Origin: Halichondria panicea | Taxonomy: Eukaryota; Porifera; Demospongiae; Suberitida; Halichondriidae | Length of the DNA stretch: 64,000 nt | Direction of reading: 5' to 3' | Assembly (NCBI RefSeq): GCF_963675165.1 | Contig: NC_087386.1 | Location: 2,296,169 to 2,360,168 of the forward strand | Shown: piece by piece, positions 1 to 11,840 of the stretch | Layout of the letters: the number at the start of each line of letters is the position of its first letter | Numbering within the stretch: position 1 is the stretch's first letter | The notes under the pieces: generated by a model | What the model saw: only the letters and a program-made list of their open reading frames with translations | Databases searched by the model: none | What the model was told of the DNA's origin: nothing | Translations under genes and position numbers: made by a program

Positions 1-93
1 TGGGTCACCCACTTAGCAAGCTTTAAAGGTTTACGATATAAAAGTGGTTTATGTTCAGCTGCTTCATGTCCTTAATATCTTCATGTAGTCCAG

Positions 94-654
94 TAGCCGA
101 TCCGTCTCCAATTGAACGCTATATAGGTCGACTCCTAGGCCTGGTATTGATTGTATCTGGGCATGGTTGGAATTCGCTCAAACGAGCGAATTCCTAAGCG
201 ATTAAATACTAAATGTGTTTTTATTAGCAAGCTAGCTAGCTAGCTACCTGTGACTCGACTATGGATACTTCAGTTCTGGATTTTGATGGACAAGGGGACC
301 GCTGGTCCTACCAAGCTTGTAGTCCATCAAAAATGATAACAACTGGTAGCAAAGAGATATGCCATACCCTGTTGGGAACCACACAAACACATCCGTTCCC
401 TCAGACAGGAGCTTGAGGGCCTATTCCTTCAAGAGAGTAAGGCTTCTTGCTTCGTACAGGGCATTTATAAGCTATTGCTCCATCGAAATCCTTAATCGCT
501 TAGGAATTCGCTCGTTTGAGCGAATTCCAACCACGCCCAAATACAATCAATACCAGGCCTAGGCCTATATAGCGTTCAATTTGAGACGGATCGGCCTAGG
601 AGTCTACCTAGCGTTCAATTAAATTGGAGACAGATCGGCCTGGGAACGAGGCTA
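94..654. mobile_element. Foldback/MITE-like element with long inverted arms, copy 1
   Basis: Two arms of about 95 bp are inverted copies: about 100-200 and about 490-580, both including the GAATTCGCTC/GAGCGAATTC words. The outer ends read TAGCCGATCC on the left and, reversed, TAGCCTCGTTCC on the right. A 9-bp direct repeat, GTAGTCCAG, flanks it at 85-93 and 655-663 and looks like a target-site duplication. No transposase is visible, so it would be non-autonomous. The sequence between the arms has no recognisable coding content. A second copy lies at 57295-57807. Confidence 0.75.
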
Positions 655-1151
655 GTAGTCCAGTTGCCTTTCCACTGACACTTCATTGGCTAGGCAACTG
701 ACTTTTTTAACATGTACGTAGTACAGTTTAGGCATACTAAACTGAGCATCGTTCCTTTTGCTACTCTACATGGTATATGGACACTGTTTATTGGACATTG
801 TAGTAATATACTGTAGGACTGAACATATATAGCTGATGCCCATCGTGTTCTAATCGCGTTATCGGTATTATCCTTGCAAACATGCATTTTATGACATACA
901 GGCAGAAGCCCGAGTGACGATCGAGTGCGATGATTATATATTATTATGTGTTTTATATCACGATGACCCTTTACCAATTTATGCCTTGAGGCTACGCAAT
1001 GGTGTAATTAAATAACACAGAAGAGCTTTCTTGTTGCTTTGGCAATTCTATATATTCACATGTTTTCCCCACCCCAATGTGATTGTTCGTATATCCCTCT
1101 ACTGTACATGTGGTTGTTGTTAGCATTACATACACCACATATACACATTAG

Positions 1152-4100
1152 AATCGAAGCTATCAGCAAAACGGTTGTTTGATGAGGCGATGAAGCACGG
1201 ACACGTCTCGGTCAACATTGTCAACATGCTTGTGTTTGGACCTGCGGGAACAGGGAAGACCAACCTCAAGCACCTGCTAACTGACAAACCCCCTCCACTA
1301 CAGCGAGACAGCACTCCTTGTATGGAAAAGCCAGTACGCATTCGACCCGTGTCCAACACGAAATTCAAGACAACTGGAAGAGGCTGGGAAGAGATATCTC
1401 AGCCAAAGATGCTCAATCTACTAGCTGAAATCATTGCCAAGTTACCAAAAGAAAGCACCGATCACCTAGTTCGAAAAATCACTGATCGCTCCATGGCATC
1501 ACGGATTGCCAATGGCTTGAAGAAAATGATGATGGCATTACGGATTCCCAAGAGAATGACCACTACCAAGCCAACTTCTGGTTCCAAATTGAGCCCATCG
1601 ACGAACGATTCCGATGAACTTTCTGGCTCTGCAAGAATGTTGGACAAAGCCATCAATGAAGTGATAGCGAGTGTAGTGAGTGGTGTGGCAGAAGAGCTGC
1701 CAGCCACACAGGGAACTGACCAACTGTCAAGCAGTGACCAGCAAGAAGGAGAACTGTTTGATTCCAACTGGGTGTATGTTACCGACTGCGGCGGCCAGCC
1801 GCAATTCCACGACGTCAGCCCTCTCTTCATCAAGCACATTTCGGTGGCGTTGATAGTCCTGCGTTTGATTGACGAACTCTCCAGTTTCCCTTCTGACGAG
1901 TACTACAAGGATGGGCAGCTTGTTGGTAGTCCTCACGCATCTCACATGACCCTCGGGGAGACACTTCAGAGTCTGATTCGATCCATTGAGTCCCATACCT
2001 CACAAGATAAGAAGCCGAAGATGATCTTTGTGGGCACATTCTTTGATCAGCTGAAGAGCTCGAATACACTTATCGAGAGGAATAAAGAGATTCTCGACAT
2101 GCTGCCACCCGATATCAAGAAGCTATTGGTGTACGAAAATCTTGGATTGAACAATCTGATTTTTGGTCTCAACACAATCAGCCGAGAAGAAGATTCACTG
2201 GCCACTGCCAATAGGATTAGAATTGCTATTGAGCGCTCTATTCCGTTACAAGTCAAAATGCCCATCTGGTGGTCCTTCTTGGATTCACTTCTCCAGAGTT
2301 TGTCTGCCAGTCTCGAGCGAGGTGTACTAAGCATTGAAGAATGTCTCCAATTAGCCACTCGATTTGGTTATTTGCTCAAAGATCTTGAAGCTGCTCTGGT
2401 CTTCTTTGACAGCGTGTGTATAGCGCACTACTATCCCTCCATTCTCCCCAACACAGTGTTTGTGGATGCCCAGATTCCACTAGACAAGATCACCGAGCTC
2501 TCACAGCACGCCATCTTCCTGAGGAATGCACACTCTACTGTTAGCCCAGGAGGGACAGATGCCGAATGGAAGAGATTTCGAGACGAGGGCATAATCACTT
2601 TAAAGTTTCTACGATTCTTCAATAAGTATTACGTTGAAGGCATCTTTTCTCCAGAAGATATGCTGTTGATCATGAAAGATCTTCTTGTGATTGCTCCCAT
2701 TCCTCTAGTGGAAGCCACTCCCCACCAAGCCGAGTTCTTCATGCCATCTCTACTCACATCGATCAAACCTGCTGAGCTAGACAAGATTCGTTCTTCCTTC
2801 ACAACATCACCCCTCGCTGTCTACTTTCGTAGTGGGTGTATTCGCTCTGGAGTCTTTTGCTGTCTAGTTGTGGACGTGATCAAGAGGCTGGGCTGGAAAG
2901 TGTTGCTTCCTTCAGGGGAAGCAAGCATTTTAGCTAAAAATTGTATCCAGCTAGAAATCCCCAATCTCCCGTGCACCGTGGCTCTGATCGACTCCTTCTC
3001 GTATCTTGAAGTGTATATCGATGTGCTTTTTGCTCTTCGCAAACAAGTATGCCCTACAATTCGAAACGAAATTTTGATCAGCATTAAATCATCGTTGGAA
3101 ATGTTGCATTACAACAACGACACACCCGAGACAGCCATCTTTTGCCCATGCAGCAAGAAAAGCACTGGAAGCAAATTGCACCTTGCCGATGTCAGTGAAC
3201 GGAATGGCTGTAAGTTTTGGAAGTGTTCCCTTCAGACACGTGTGTGGGGAAAGCTCAGTGATGAAGATAGAATCTGGTTTGACGATAGCGAAGGTTCTGG
3301 TGAGTATAGTGATTTTTTAAATGTGAAATTTACCTTTTGTTTCTTCTATTAGGTGAATCATCCTCTGCTACGAGAGGTACTTGTACGAAGACTGAGAGAA
3401 ATAGTGATCAGCAGCAATACTCCGGTAAGTTCATAGCAGTGTATATATTATATATAGGGATATCATTAAGTGAAACTATAATTATTGATTATCGTTGGTT
3501 TGATATGCATGTTGTTGTTTTAGAAATCCTTTTTGTTGTTTCAGTCCATCAATGTGGGACTCTCGCCAATGTTGTTAGTAGCACTGGATCTGGAATGAGT
3601 GATCAACAGCCTTGTTTGAGTGAGCATGTTAATTGACAAACATACTACATGAGTGTAACTGCTGTGTCTGCTTTTCCTCAGGTAATTCTGTAATGGAAGA
3701 TGTGTGCTTGAAGACGGAAGTACATGTGCATGATCATGATCAGCGAAATACTTCTAGTAAGCTTTATTTTGTAGTTTTTTTGTTTTTAAACTGTTTCCTC
3801 CTCAGACAAATCATCTCCTGCAATGGAACATGTGCTCAATGATCAACATGCCAGTAAGAAAATGTCGTTTGGTCAATGTATTTTGAAAGTTTCCCGGGCC
3901 TGATGAAAATTTAATGTTTTATGTTTCTTTTCTTTTCAGGTGAATTGTCCTCTGTTACAGTAATGGAAGATGTGTGTAAGAAGACTGGAGTGAGGGACCA
4001 ACAACTAGATCAAGAAATCCCTGAGAGTGACATCATTCTAATCGCGGATAAATTTCCACACCTGCTGAGCGTGCACAAGGTAGGCAGTACTCTAATTCAT

Positions 4101-4882
4101 ATACTGTACGTACTTACATAATTATCATTTTTACATTTGGTAAGGGGATTGAGCATATTGTTCACCCGAACCCCTCAATTGTATTCCCTTTTGAGTTTCC
4201 TCTAAAAGGTATTTACAAGGGGCAACCCTCACCAAATTAAACCCTGTTGATTATTGCTTTTGTACAGGCTTTGACAATTGACGATCTGCAACATGTTTAC
4301 GAGAAACTACACACTGCACATGCAAGTGCCAGCCCTCACTGGTTCAATCTGGGATTGGCTCTGGGTCTCAGTCATCCTGTTCTCACCAATATCAATAGTG
4401 ATAATCGTGAAAAGAATTTGTTGTGCTTTCGTGAAATGTTGGCTGAACTCCTGAGTACACAACATGTAACATGGAGTCTCCTGTCAGACGCTCTCAAAAA
4501 GCCCACAGTGGATCTCATTAATTTGGCTGATAGCATCACAGGTAACCATTTTTAGTGTTTGCGCACTTTTTTATTAGCCTTTAGACTATCATGTTTTAGT
4601 GATGCTGTTTTTCTTCATGCAGTCAATCAATCCACAACTCCTAACCTGCTCGATCGACTCAACCTCACCCCAGCCGACCTCGGTGATGTAACTGAAGTCA
4701 CACGTCGTTATGGCAATCAAGCTGGAGTGGCTCATGCATTGGGAGCGTGGCGAAGAGTGAATCCTTCCAGAGCTACCTTCAGGGCCTTGGTGGAAATTGC
4801 TATAGAACTGAGAAGAGGAGACACTGCTACAGACATTTGTAGATTTATTGTAGACAATACAAGTGGAACTGACCGAAACTGA
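1152..4882 (+). CDS. ROCO-type GTPase with Death domain, gene 1 (5' end outside window)
   Basis: Exons by my model: 1152-3299, 3353-3424, 3545-3619, 3682-3756, 3806-3853, 3940-4079, 4268-4541 and 4623-4882 (TGA). All joins keep frame; about 1029 aa are in the window. The big exon has a P-loop GPAGTGKT (nt 1238-1261), a G3-like DCGGQ (about 1784), GTFFDQ in place of a canonical NKxD, and a COR-like region from about 2255. A short-exon linker follows. The 4268 exon encodes a full Death domain, and the last exon the C-terminal part of a second Death fold. Family knowledge: ROCO/Death proteins are intracellular GTPase-switch scaffolds; the role here is inferred as signalling or innate sensing. 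The exon begins at an acceptor in phase 1, so the TTG at 1175 is not a start. Microexons, if present, lie left of the window. Confidence 0.85.
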
Positions 4883-5262
4883 TTTATATACCTAATGTTT
4901 TTATTGATACTATTTTGTCTGTAATGCTTTGCTTTTCTGAACACATTATTTGTAGTCTCTGTAAGAAGTTGAACTGCATGCAAAGTATGAAAATTTAGCA
5001 ACGCCCACACATTGAAAAATGCCGTCACATCGCTAAGGTCAAAGTGCAGCATGTAGAATTAAAGGAAAAATCATGGTCTTGAAATATTGAAATCCAACCT
5101 TCAAGCTGCAAGACAAAGAGACTCTGTGCTTTGTTTATCTTTCCTCCTACTATGAACAGGTTATAGCTGACAGGGTGAGTTGCAATATAATACTTATCAA
5201 ATGAGTGTACAGTGCAGCACATAGAGCTAGTCTAAAGTAGAACCATTGTACAGATAGTGACA
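4883..5262. other. Spacer between ROCO gene 1 and EDEM3 copy 1
   Basis: These 380 bases contain the 3' flank of the ROCO gene and the 5' flank of EDEM3. I see no coding exon. The part from about 5150 to 5262 is repeated before EDEM3 in units B and C. The word ACAGTGCAGCAC (near 5211) is where the XDH fragment joins in unit C. Confidence 0.6.
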
Positions 5263-7426
5263 ATGGTATTGTACGTGTGGGGAGTGGTGATTGTGTGCTC
5301 CCTACTACTCACTCATCACAATGGCGCACTATCAATGGGCCCCACTGAAAAGAAACACTACAAGTAAGTGTGTGTGTGTACACATTACCCTAGTCCTAGT
5401 AGTAGTCTAGAGGTTCCCATACTGGCCTTATTGTGTACCTACCTCAGCCTTTATTGTGTCGGAGGAATTTTGGTTTTATTTTAATATTTTGGTTTCCAGG
5501 GACAAGGTTCTGGAGATGTTCAATCATGCCTACCGTTCATACATGGTGAGCCTATCACATGACGTGTCTTATCTAATCACGTGACTCTGATTTACGCTGC
5601 TGACAGGACTTTGCATATCCTGCTGATGAGTTGATGCCACTGACGTGTAAGGGGCGTGTCCGGGGGGTGGAGCAAGGACGAGGGGACATTGACTTTACCC
5701 TGGGCAGGCTCTCCCTCACCCTCATAGACACACTGGACACTCTGGCTGTGAGTCAAGTATATACATATAGTGTGTGGGTGGTCAGGGCAACCTCATCCCC
5801 TGAGGCCCTATTGGAGGAGAAGCTATGTAACTTATTTAGGAGCCATTACCATGAATTAAGTAGCTACTGTATTTGTCTGGAGATGGTTTCCTGTATTGAA
5901 TAGTTAATATAGATGCTTCCACCAGAGGCTCCTCTCTTACCTTGACTTCCTTCCCCTATATCTGAATCAGTACAATACACTATATGAGAGGAAGCTGTAC
6001 TCTAACTGTACTGTACATGATAGTTTGTTACTATTAAAGGGGCAGGAGGAATCTCCCCCTCCACCAATATACATGTGTTTGTCCCCTCAGGTAATTGGTT
6101 CGGTTGATGAGTTTTCCTCGGCTGTACAAAAAGTCATGACAGACATTAGCTTCGACAGTGACTTGGTGGTATCAGTGTTTGAGACCAACATACGTGTGCT
6201 AGGTGGTTTACTGGGAGGTCACTTTGCTGCCCTGGCTCTCAAAGAGAAGGGCTACCATCAGTTGGCTTGGTATGATGGGGGGCTGCTCAGAATGGCAGTG
6301 GAAGTGGGGAACAGACTACTGCCTGCTTTCAACACCACCACAGGTCTCCCCTATCCAAAGGTGACTGCTCTGTACTCTGAAAAATAGCCAATAGAGAATA
6401 CAGTACAAAAGTTTACCAAATTTGAAACTGGTCTTAGTCCTAAGTGTACAGTATGTCATGTGGATAATACAACCTGTACATATGTAGAAAGTGCTTTATT
6501 ATAGGCAAATCTCTGTTGCAAGTGCACTGCAATCCACTGTACTGTGCAAAATTGCCAACAGAAAATACAGTCCATTCTGTACTAAAATAGAAACTGGTAG
6601 ATAATACAACCGTTACATGTGCTGTATTATATTGTGCCTCTCCTCAGATCAACCTTCGCCACGGTATGGGCTACCCTAACATGGAGAAGACAACGTGCAC
6701 GGCATGTGCTGGGTCCATGATCCTTGAGTTTGCTGCCCTCAGTAGACTAACAGGTGCAGTGATTGTGTGTGTGTGTGCGTGTGCGTGCGTGCGTGCGTTG
6801 TATGTGTGTGTACATTACCAAATGCATTTTGTAGCTCTAAGAGTTGTCTAGGCTTAGATTGTTAGTTACATTTGAGCCTAAGAAATGATAAATACATTGT
6901 GTAATAGTCAAGCTCTTTCTCTCCCATCAGGTGATCCTCAGTTTGAGGTGAAAGCCCACCAAGCAATGGAGGCAATCTGGCGTAGTAGACACCGAGGGCA
7001 CAATCTGGTTGGCTCAGTCATCAACGTACACAGTGCTGAGTGGACGAGAGTGGATAGCAGTGTGGGGGCGGGGATTGACTCATACTACGAGTACTGTCTC
7101 AAGTCTTACATCCTGTTTGGGGACAGGAAGTATCTGCAGAGGTTTGGGAAGGTGAGCGAGGGGTTATTGAAACACTTGGTGCTTACTGTTAGAGTTAAAA
7201 TTGTGAGGTAAAAGAGTTAACGGAAACTGTGTATACAGTACAATATGTACATGCAAGGTCAGCAACTTCATTTTCTTTCTTTACCCCCTCCCCTACAGCA
7301 TTATGATGCCATCAAGAGGTACATCACGAATGGGCCCATGCTAGTGGAGGTGAGCATGAATTCACCTCATCGAATGACTAGATCTTTCATGGACTCACTT
7401 CTGGCGTTCTGGCCTGGTCTGCAGGT

Positions 7427-7437
7427 ACACACACACA

Positions 7438-7470
<33 letters not shown>

Positions 7471-7482
7471 ACACACACACAT
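7427..7482. repeat. CA/CG alternating microsatellite in EDEM3 intron
   Basis: A run of (AC)n with a central (GC)8-like block just after the donor of EDEM3 exon 7. Strict purine-pyrimidine alternation makes it a good Z-DNA candidate. Units B and C have only a short CA run here. Confidence 0.9.
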
Positions 7483-9069
7483 GCACTGACTAAGAGAAAC
7501 CACTAGCTCCCTTTAGGGGCCGTAACTTGTGTCCATATTAGAATTTATTTGTAGCTCTTTGATAAAGGTAGTACAAGATGGTAGGCTAAGATCAACAATT
7601 TTTTTTCGTGCCGTACTTTTCTGTTTTGCCTATAATAAACCTCTCTAGAACGGTTTGACATAGAAAAATACTTCTTAGGCCGTCCGGAGGGTCTATTGGA
7701 GTCACTGTGTAGTCTGCGGTATACATTTTTTTTAATATACTGTACTATACCTAACCGGGTTATGTTGTATCTATCTCCAGGTTCTGTGGGGTGACGTAGA
7801 CACAGCTATCCACATTCACGACATGCTTTATCATGTGATGGAGAGACACAACTTCCTACCCGAGGCATTCACTCATGACTTCAGGGTCCACTGGGGAAAC
7901 CACCCCCTCAGGCCTGAGTTCATTGAGAGCACTTACTTCCTCTACAAGGTACAGTGTGGTGTGAGGTGTGTGCGTGTGTGTGGGGTGGGGTGGGTGGGTG
8001 GGTTACTCTGTACATGTATGTATCACTTTATGTTATTTCGAAGAAAGCATCTCAGTAATTGGAATATTTCTGTAAGTACTGTAATCAACTCCTAGCGTGT
8101 GATGCTACTGCTCTACTCTACTATCTCTATTATTTTGATGGCTAAGTAGTTAATGAACGATTATGTTGTGTTGCTACTGCAGGCGACTGGAGATCCATAC
8201 TACCTGGACGTGGGTCGATCAGTGGTGAACAACTTGAACAAGTACGCCAGAGTGAGGTGTGGCTTCGCTGCCATCAAGGACCTCAGGACCAACGCTCACG
8301 AGGACAGGTAAGTCAGGGGAACCATTATATACTAATAGTTAGAATTTAGTTCCCATGTAGATCTCGCAAAAACGTATAATAATCGGTACTTGTATGGCAT
8401 CACAATCTTTGCCAGAATGCAAAGGTTAGATCGCAAAGTCTTCATTCACAAAGGGTTTAGTATTCTAGTAGTACGATATCATTTCATTGACAATCTTCGA
8501 TACTGTATAGAATGGACTCCTTCGTACTGGCTGAGACGTTCAAGTATCTGTTCCTGTTGTTTGCTGACGAGGGGGACAGTCCCCTGAACATGGATAACTT
8601 TGTGTTCACGACTGAGGCCCACCTCTTCCCCCTCTCCCTCGCCAGCGCTGACACCACCCTCAATAAAGTCGTCCAAGAGGCAGTGAGTGGGTACAATACA
8701 TACACAGTGTAGCGGCTATGCTGCTTCAGTATGCATTTTTTAGGTGCAGCTGCACATTGTAGGGGGGGGGGGGTAAGGCAGCTCTTTTATAGAGAGTACC
8801 TTTTTTTGAATGAGATTATGGTAGCCTGGCTGTGTGAGTGTGTCATGTGTTGTTCTCTCTGTGTGTAGTTACTGGTGAAGAACACAGACCTGGTGAATAT
8901 GAGCACTGTCACTGTCACCACTAGCGGACCAGACTCTTCCGGGAAGGCAGCAAAGAACAAGCCAGTTGCTGACAGCTTCACTAAAGGTTCACTGAAACAC
9001 ACACTAGACACCATGTACAGTAGTAGCCAATAATCCCGTCTTGTTAGCACAGTTTTCTAGTTCTGTTTA

Positions 9070-9077
9070 TATACACA

Positions 9078-9116
<39 letters not shown>

Positions 9117-9132
9117 ACACACACACACACAG
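9070..9132. repeat. CA microsatellite directly before EDEM3 exon 12
   Basis: (CA)n with two CCCACA interruptions runs into the acceptor of exon 12, so the polypyrimidine tract is replaced by CA repeats. A similar tract (9360-9418) precedes exon 13. The stretch missing from units B and C begins near here. Confidence 0.85.
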
Positions 9133-9358
9133 AGTCTGTGGTGATCAGTGCGTACCTGACGTGCCCTAATGACCGACGACCGTTTGTCCTGTTGGACCGC
9201 TTTGAGAAGATGGTCTTCAAACTTTGCACCAGCTCAAGGTTCAACAAACGACCAACCAGGTAACAGCAGCAGCTTGGTTCATTGTAGTCAATACACAATA
9301 ATTATGAAGCCTTTACAAATTTGCTCTCAAATTCTAATAAAGTGTGCTATTGATACCT

Positions 9359-9393
<35 letters not shown>

Positions 9394-10145
9394 CCACACA
9401 CACACACACACACATACAGTGCCAAGCGTAAGCGTCTCACTCCTCCTCGTCTCTCGATCAATTCTCTGGACTTCAAGAACCCAGATCACCTGAAGATCCT
9501 CACTGAGCTGGGCATTGTGGTTCAAGTGGTGGAGGGAGACAAAGTGCAGGTCTCCCACAATATGGCCAAGGCCAATAGCCCTGAGGACGCAGAGGAGGGA
9601 TGGTACCTCATGCAGGATATTGTCAAGCTCATGAATCAGCAACACGTCACAGGTAAAATGCTTTTAGTGTTGTTGGTAATAGTACATGTACAGCTTTCAA
9701 CCACATGTAATGTACTTCAATGTGCAGCGTCTTTAATGTATGGAGGTACATATAGGAATTGATATATACATACAGTAGACAAAACCCTCCATCCTATAGT
9801 TTTATTTGCCAAATTTGAATAATCTGTTTCCCATAGCAATGACTGCAACTGTATTACGCCTCCTATTAGATGGTAGTCAGAGACAGACACCGAAGCTGGC
9901 TCGTATACTGACCCCTGCTGACCTCCAGGAGAGGGGCATACGACACGAGTTCACTGTAGGTCCGGCCATAATTATACACCCCCTCACACCCATCCACACA
10001 CACACACACACCACACACCCCCTCACACCCACACCCACACCACACACCATGAATTACCATGAATTAAGTAGCTACTGTATTTGTCTGGAGATGGTTTCCA
10101 AACTTGTACACCTCCATCACTAACCCCCCCCCCACACACACACAG

Positions 10146-10597
10146 GCGTCTCCTGTTCACTGACGAGAGTGTCCTCCCTCACGAGGTGGGTAAAGGAGAG
10201 GCTGCTGTCAAATGATATAAGAGGACAAAGCAAGGGCAAACTCCACCCACTCAATCAGAGGTGGATTATAACGAGCAGGGGCCCACTCATGATGTGTGTA
10301 GTTCATGGTTCATCGAGCCAGTACAGTGGATGGAAAGCTCTCTACTGGGCAAAGTGGAGGGGAAGGTGAGGCTGCTACTTGTGCATTAGCTAAAAATAGA
10401 TACGTATCTTGAAAGCTCGTAATTTGTGTTCTGATTGTCCAATTTCAAACTAATTGATGCATTCAAGAGCTCTCAGAATTACCTTTCCAATGGTGTGCTT
10501 AGATACATGTACTAGTTTTGTGATTAGTCAAAATCCAATTTTACGAAGGCTATAGCGTTATTTTCTAGAATTAGCTCATAGAATTTACTATACATTT

Positions 10598-10648
<51 letters not shown>

Positions 10649-10813
10649 CGGCAGATTCTGTGTCTTTAGTGCTCGGCTCGTCTGGGGTCATTCAACTGGT
10701 CAGATGATCAGTGCTCGTGTGGGCAGTGGGTCACGCCCTCCTTCCAGATACACAAGGCACGAATAGACGAAACCAGAACACTCACTAGGAGAAAAGTGGA
10801 CAAAACTGTATAG
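10146..10813 (+). pseudogene. DUSP12: DUSP12 C-terminal fragment, copy 1
   Basis: Two exons, 10146-10365 and 10655-10813 (TAG), encode the zinc-binding C-terminus of dual-specificity phosphatase 12. Recognisable stretches are SSWFIEPVQWMESSLLG, then CSARLGSFNW, QCSCGQW and PSFQIHKARIDE. The phosphatase domain is absent: the fragment follows the EDEM3 truncation after about 170 bp of repeats. Copy 1 has TGG to TGA at 10213-10215 and AAG to TAG near the start of the last exon (units B and C read CTCAAGTGC, this copy CTTTAGTGC). DUSP12 is normally a phosphatase with a zinc-coordinating tail; this piece should be inert. Confidence 0.85.
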
Positions 10814-11080
10814 CTGGCAAATTACTGAATTATTGTCCAAATTCAAATTAATTTTTTCGATCATTTGAAGGTTTATTCAATAAATGATGTCATACTAATT
10901 CAATGTACCATGTACTGCATGTACAAATAATAGCATAAGAAGCGTCAATTATTATTCACTGCAAATTCAAAATTTTAATTTTTTCGATCATTAATTTGAT
11001 AGATTATTGATTGGAGAATATGAATGATACCATACAGTACTGCATGTACATAGCATAAATTATATTAGCAACTAATAAAC
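10814..11080. other. Convergent 3' spacer between DUSP12 and SRD5A3 remnants
   Basis: AT-rich spacer with two copies of an ATTTTTTCGATCATT word (near 10853 and 10978), each followed by a similar TTGAAGG/TTGATAG tail. It is conserved in all three units. No coding content is seen. Confidence 0.5.
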
Positions 11081-11366
11081 AAATGGTCATAACAATTTGT
11101 CTGTTGTTTGGATAGTCCTCAAACTTGTGTCTATAGCAAATGTGAGTCTGCTTGGCAGTGACAGCCGCCGTACTGTGGCTTGTTCTTGACTGCTCTGAGT
11201 TGTGCAAGGATGACGTGACATCGGTACTGATGTGTGTAGGCCCAGAGGAACAACAGAGTGGCTACAATCAGGCCAGCAAGGGGTGAGTCTGCAATGAAAC
11301 ATTTATCAAGGCTGACATTCAAATAGAGACTCCTAAACAAGAATTAACAAGTCAACAATTACACAG

Positions 11367-11602
11367 TAGTACCAAGGGCGTATAAAAGAAGAGAGGGCAT
11401 GCAACTCCTATAATGAGCAGAGTTCAAACGTGGGCAGATGAATGTGCCATGACAGTGCATGAAATGCTAAAAATAGAAATTTCTATTTTTAGCACTTCAT
11501 GCAAATGCACACATTCCTCCGCCCACGTTTGAACTCTGCTAGCTACGTGTACTGATAGTGGAGTTGCATGCCCTCTCTTCTTTTATACGCCCTTGGTAGT
11601 AC
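11367..11602. mobile_element. Palindromic MITE in SRD5A3, copy 1
   Basis: A near-perfect hairpin of about 236 bp. The arms begin AGTACCAAGGGCGTATAAAA and end with the inverse, TTTTATACGCCCTTGGTAGT, and the centre reads CTAAAAATAGAAATTTCTAT. Unit C lacks it at the same site, where GTAGTAC runs straight into TTGTAC, so insertion with a GTAGTAC-like target duplication is likely. A related end sequence occurs near 46958. Confidence 0.8.
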
Positions 11603-11649
11603 ACTTACAATTAATACTTAATCAAGGTATGTACAATTACTAGACTGAA

Positions 11650-11840
11650 TACCGTACAGAGGTGGGGAATTTTCGTGGGGCAAAATATTTGTGGTGTTCG
11701 TGGTTGGACCTCTAACCACGAATGAAGCGACTTTGCCTACCGTTACCTGCTCCAACCACGAAAATATTACCCACGAAATGTCTCAATATTGCTGAACAAC
11801 GAATCTTTTGTCCCCTGAAAAATACCCGCTATACGGTATG
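11650..11840. mobile_element. Inverted-repeat element with TACCGTATA-like ends
   Basis: Contains inverted words (AATTTTCGTGG versus CCACGAAAATAT; AACCACGAA repeats) and ends resembling ACCGTA and TACGGTAT. It is present in units A and B and absent from C. It looks like a small non-autonomous transposon of the same style as the one at 17387-17597. Confidence 0.5.

Larger units (their letters stand above)
5263..9969 (+). pseudogene. EDEM3: EDEM3-like GH47 ER mannosidase, copy 1, 3'-truncated
   Basis: Exons: 5263-5363, 5500-5545, 5607-5747, 6091-6360, 6648-6753, 6931-7151, 7299-7424, 7781-7948, 8183-8307, 8511-8682, 8869-8986, 9133-9259, 9420-9652 and 9837 to about 9969. A hydrophobic N-terminus looks like a signal peptide. 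EDEM3 hallmarks include [70 protein letters not shown] and FTTEAH. EDEM3 trims mannose from misfolded glycoproteins in the ER for ERAD. The GH47 domain reads in frame here (about 650 aa to exon 13), but the gene breaks off at a TVGPA motif, where the family's protease-associated domain should begin. The PA domain and the C-terminal ER-retention tail are missing. The block joins directly to a DUSP12 fragment. I call it truncated; a shortened product cannot be excluded. Confidence 0.85.

Noticed and set aside
359-562. Small plus-strand frame in the foldback element
   Set aside because: It runs through the inverted arm, has no homology or codon signature, and the copy at 57422-57715 reads differently.
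1175-1177. TTG as start codon of the long GTPase frame
   Set aside because: An acceptor (CACATTAG) stands at 1144-1151 and the frame continues upstream to it. In genes 2-4 the exon joins in phase to the coiled-coil exon, so this is an internal exon.
1462-1839. Minus-strand frames opposite the GTPase exon
   Set aside because: They recur in every ROCO copy only because the plus-strand gene is conserved; there is no start context or domain.
3337-3636. Single continuous plus-strand frame of 99 codons
   Set aside because: It spans two good phase 1-1 exons (3353-3424 and 3545-3619) and the intron between them; the spliced reading fits the linker repeats better.
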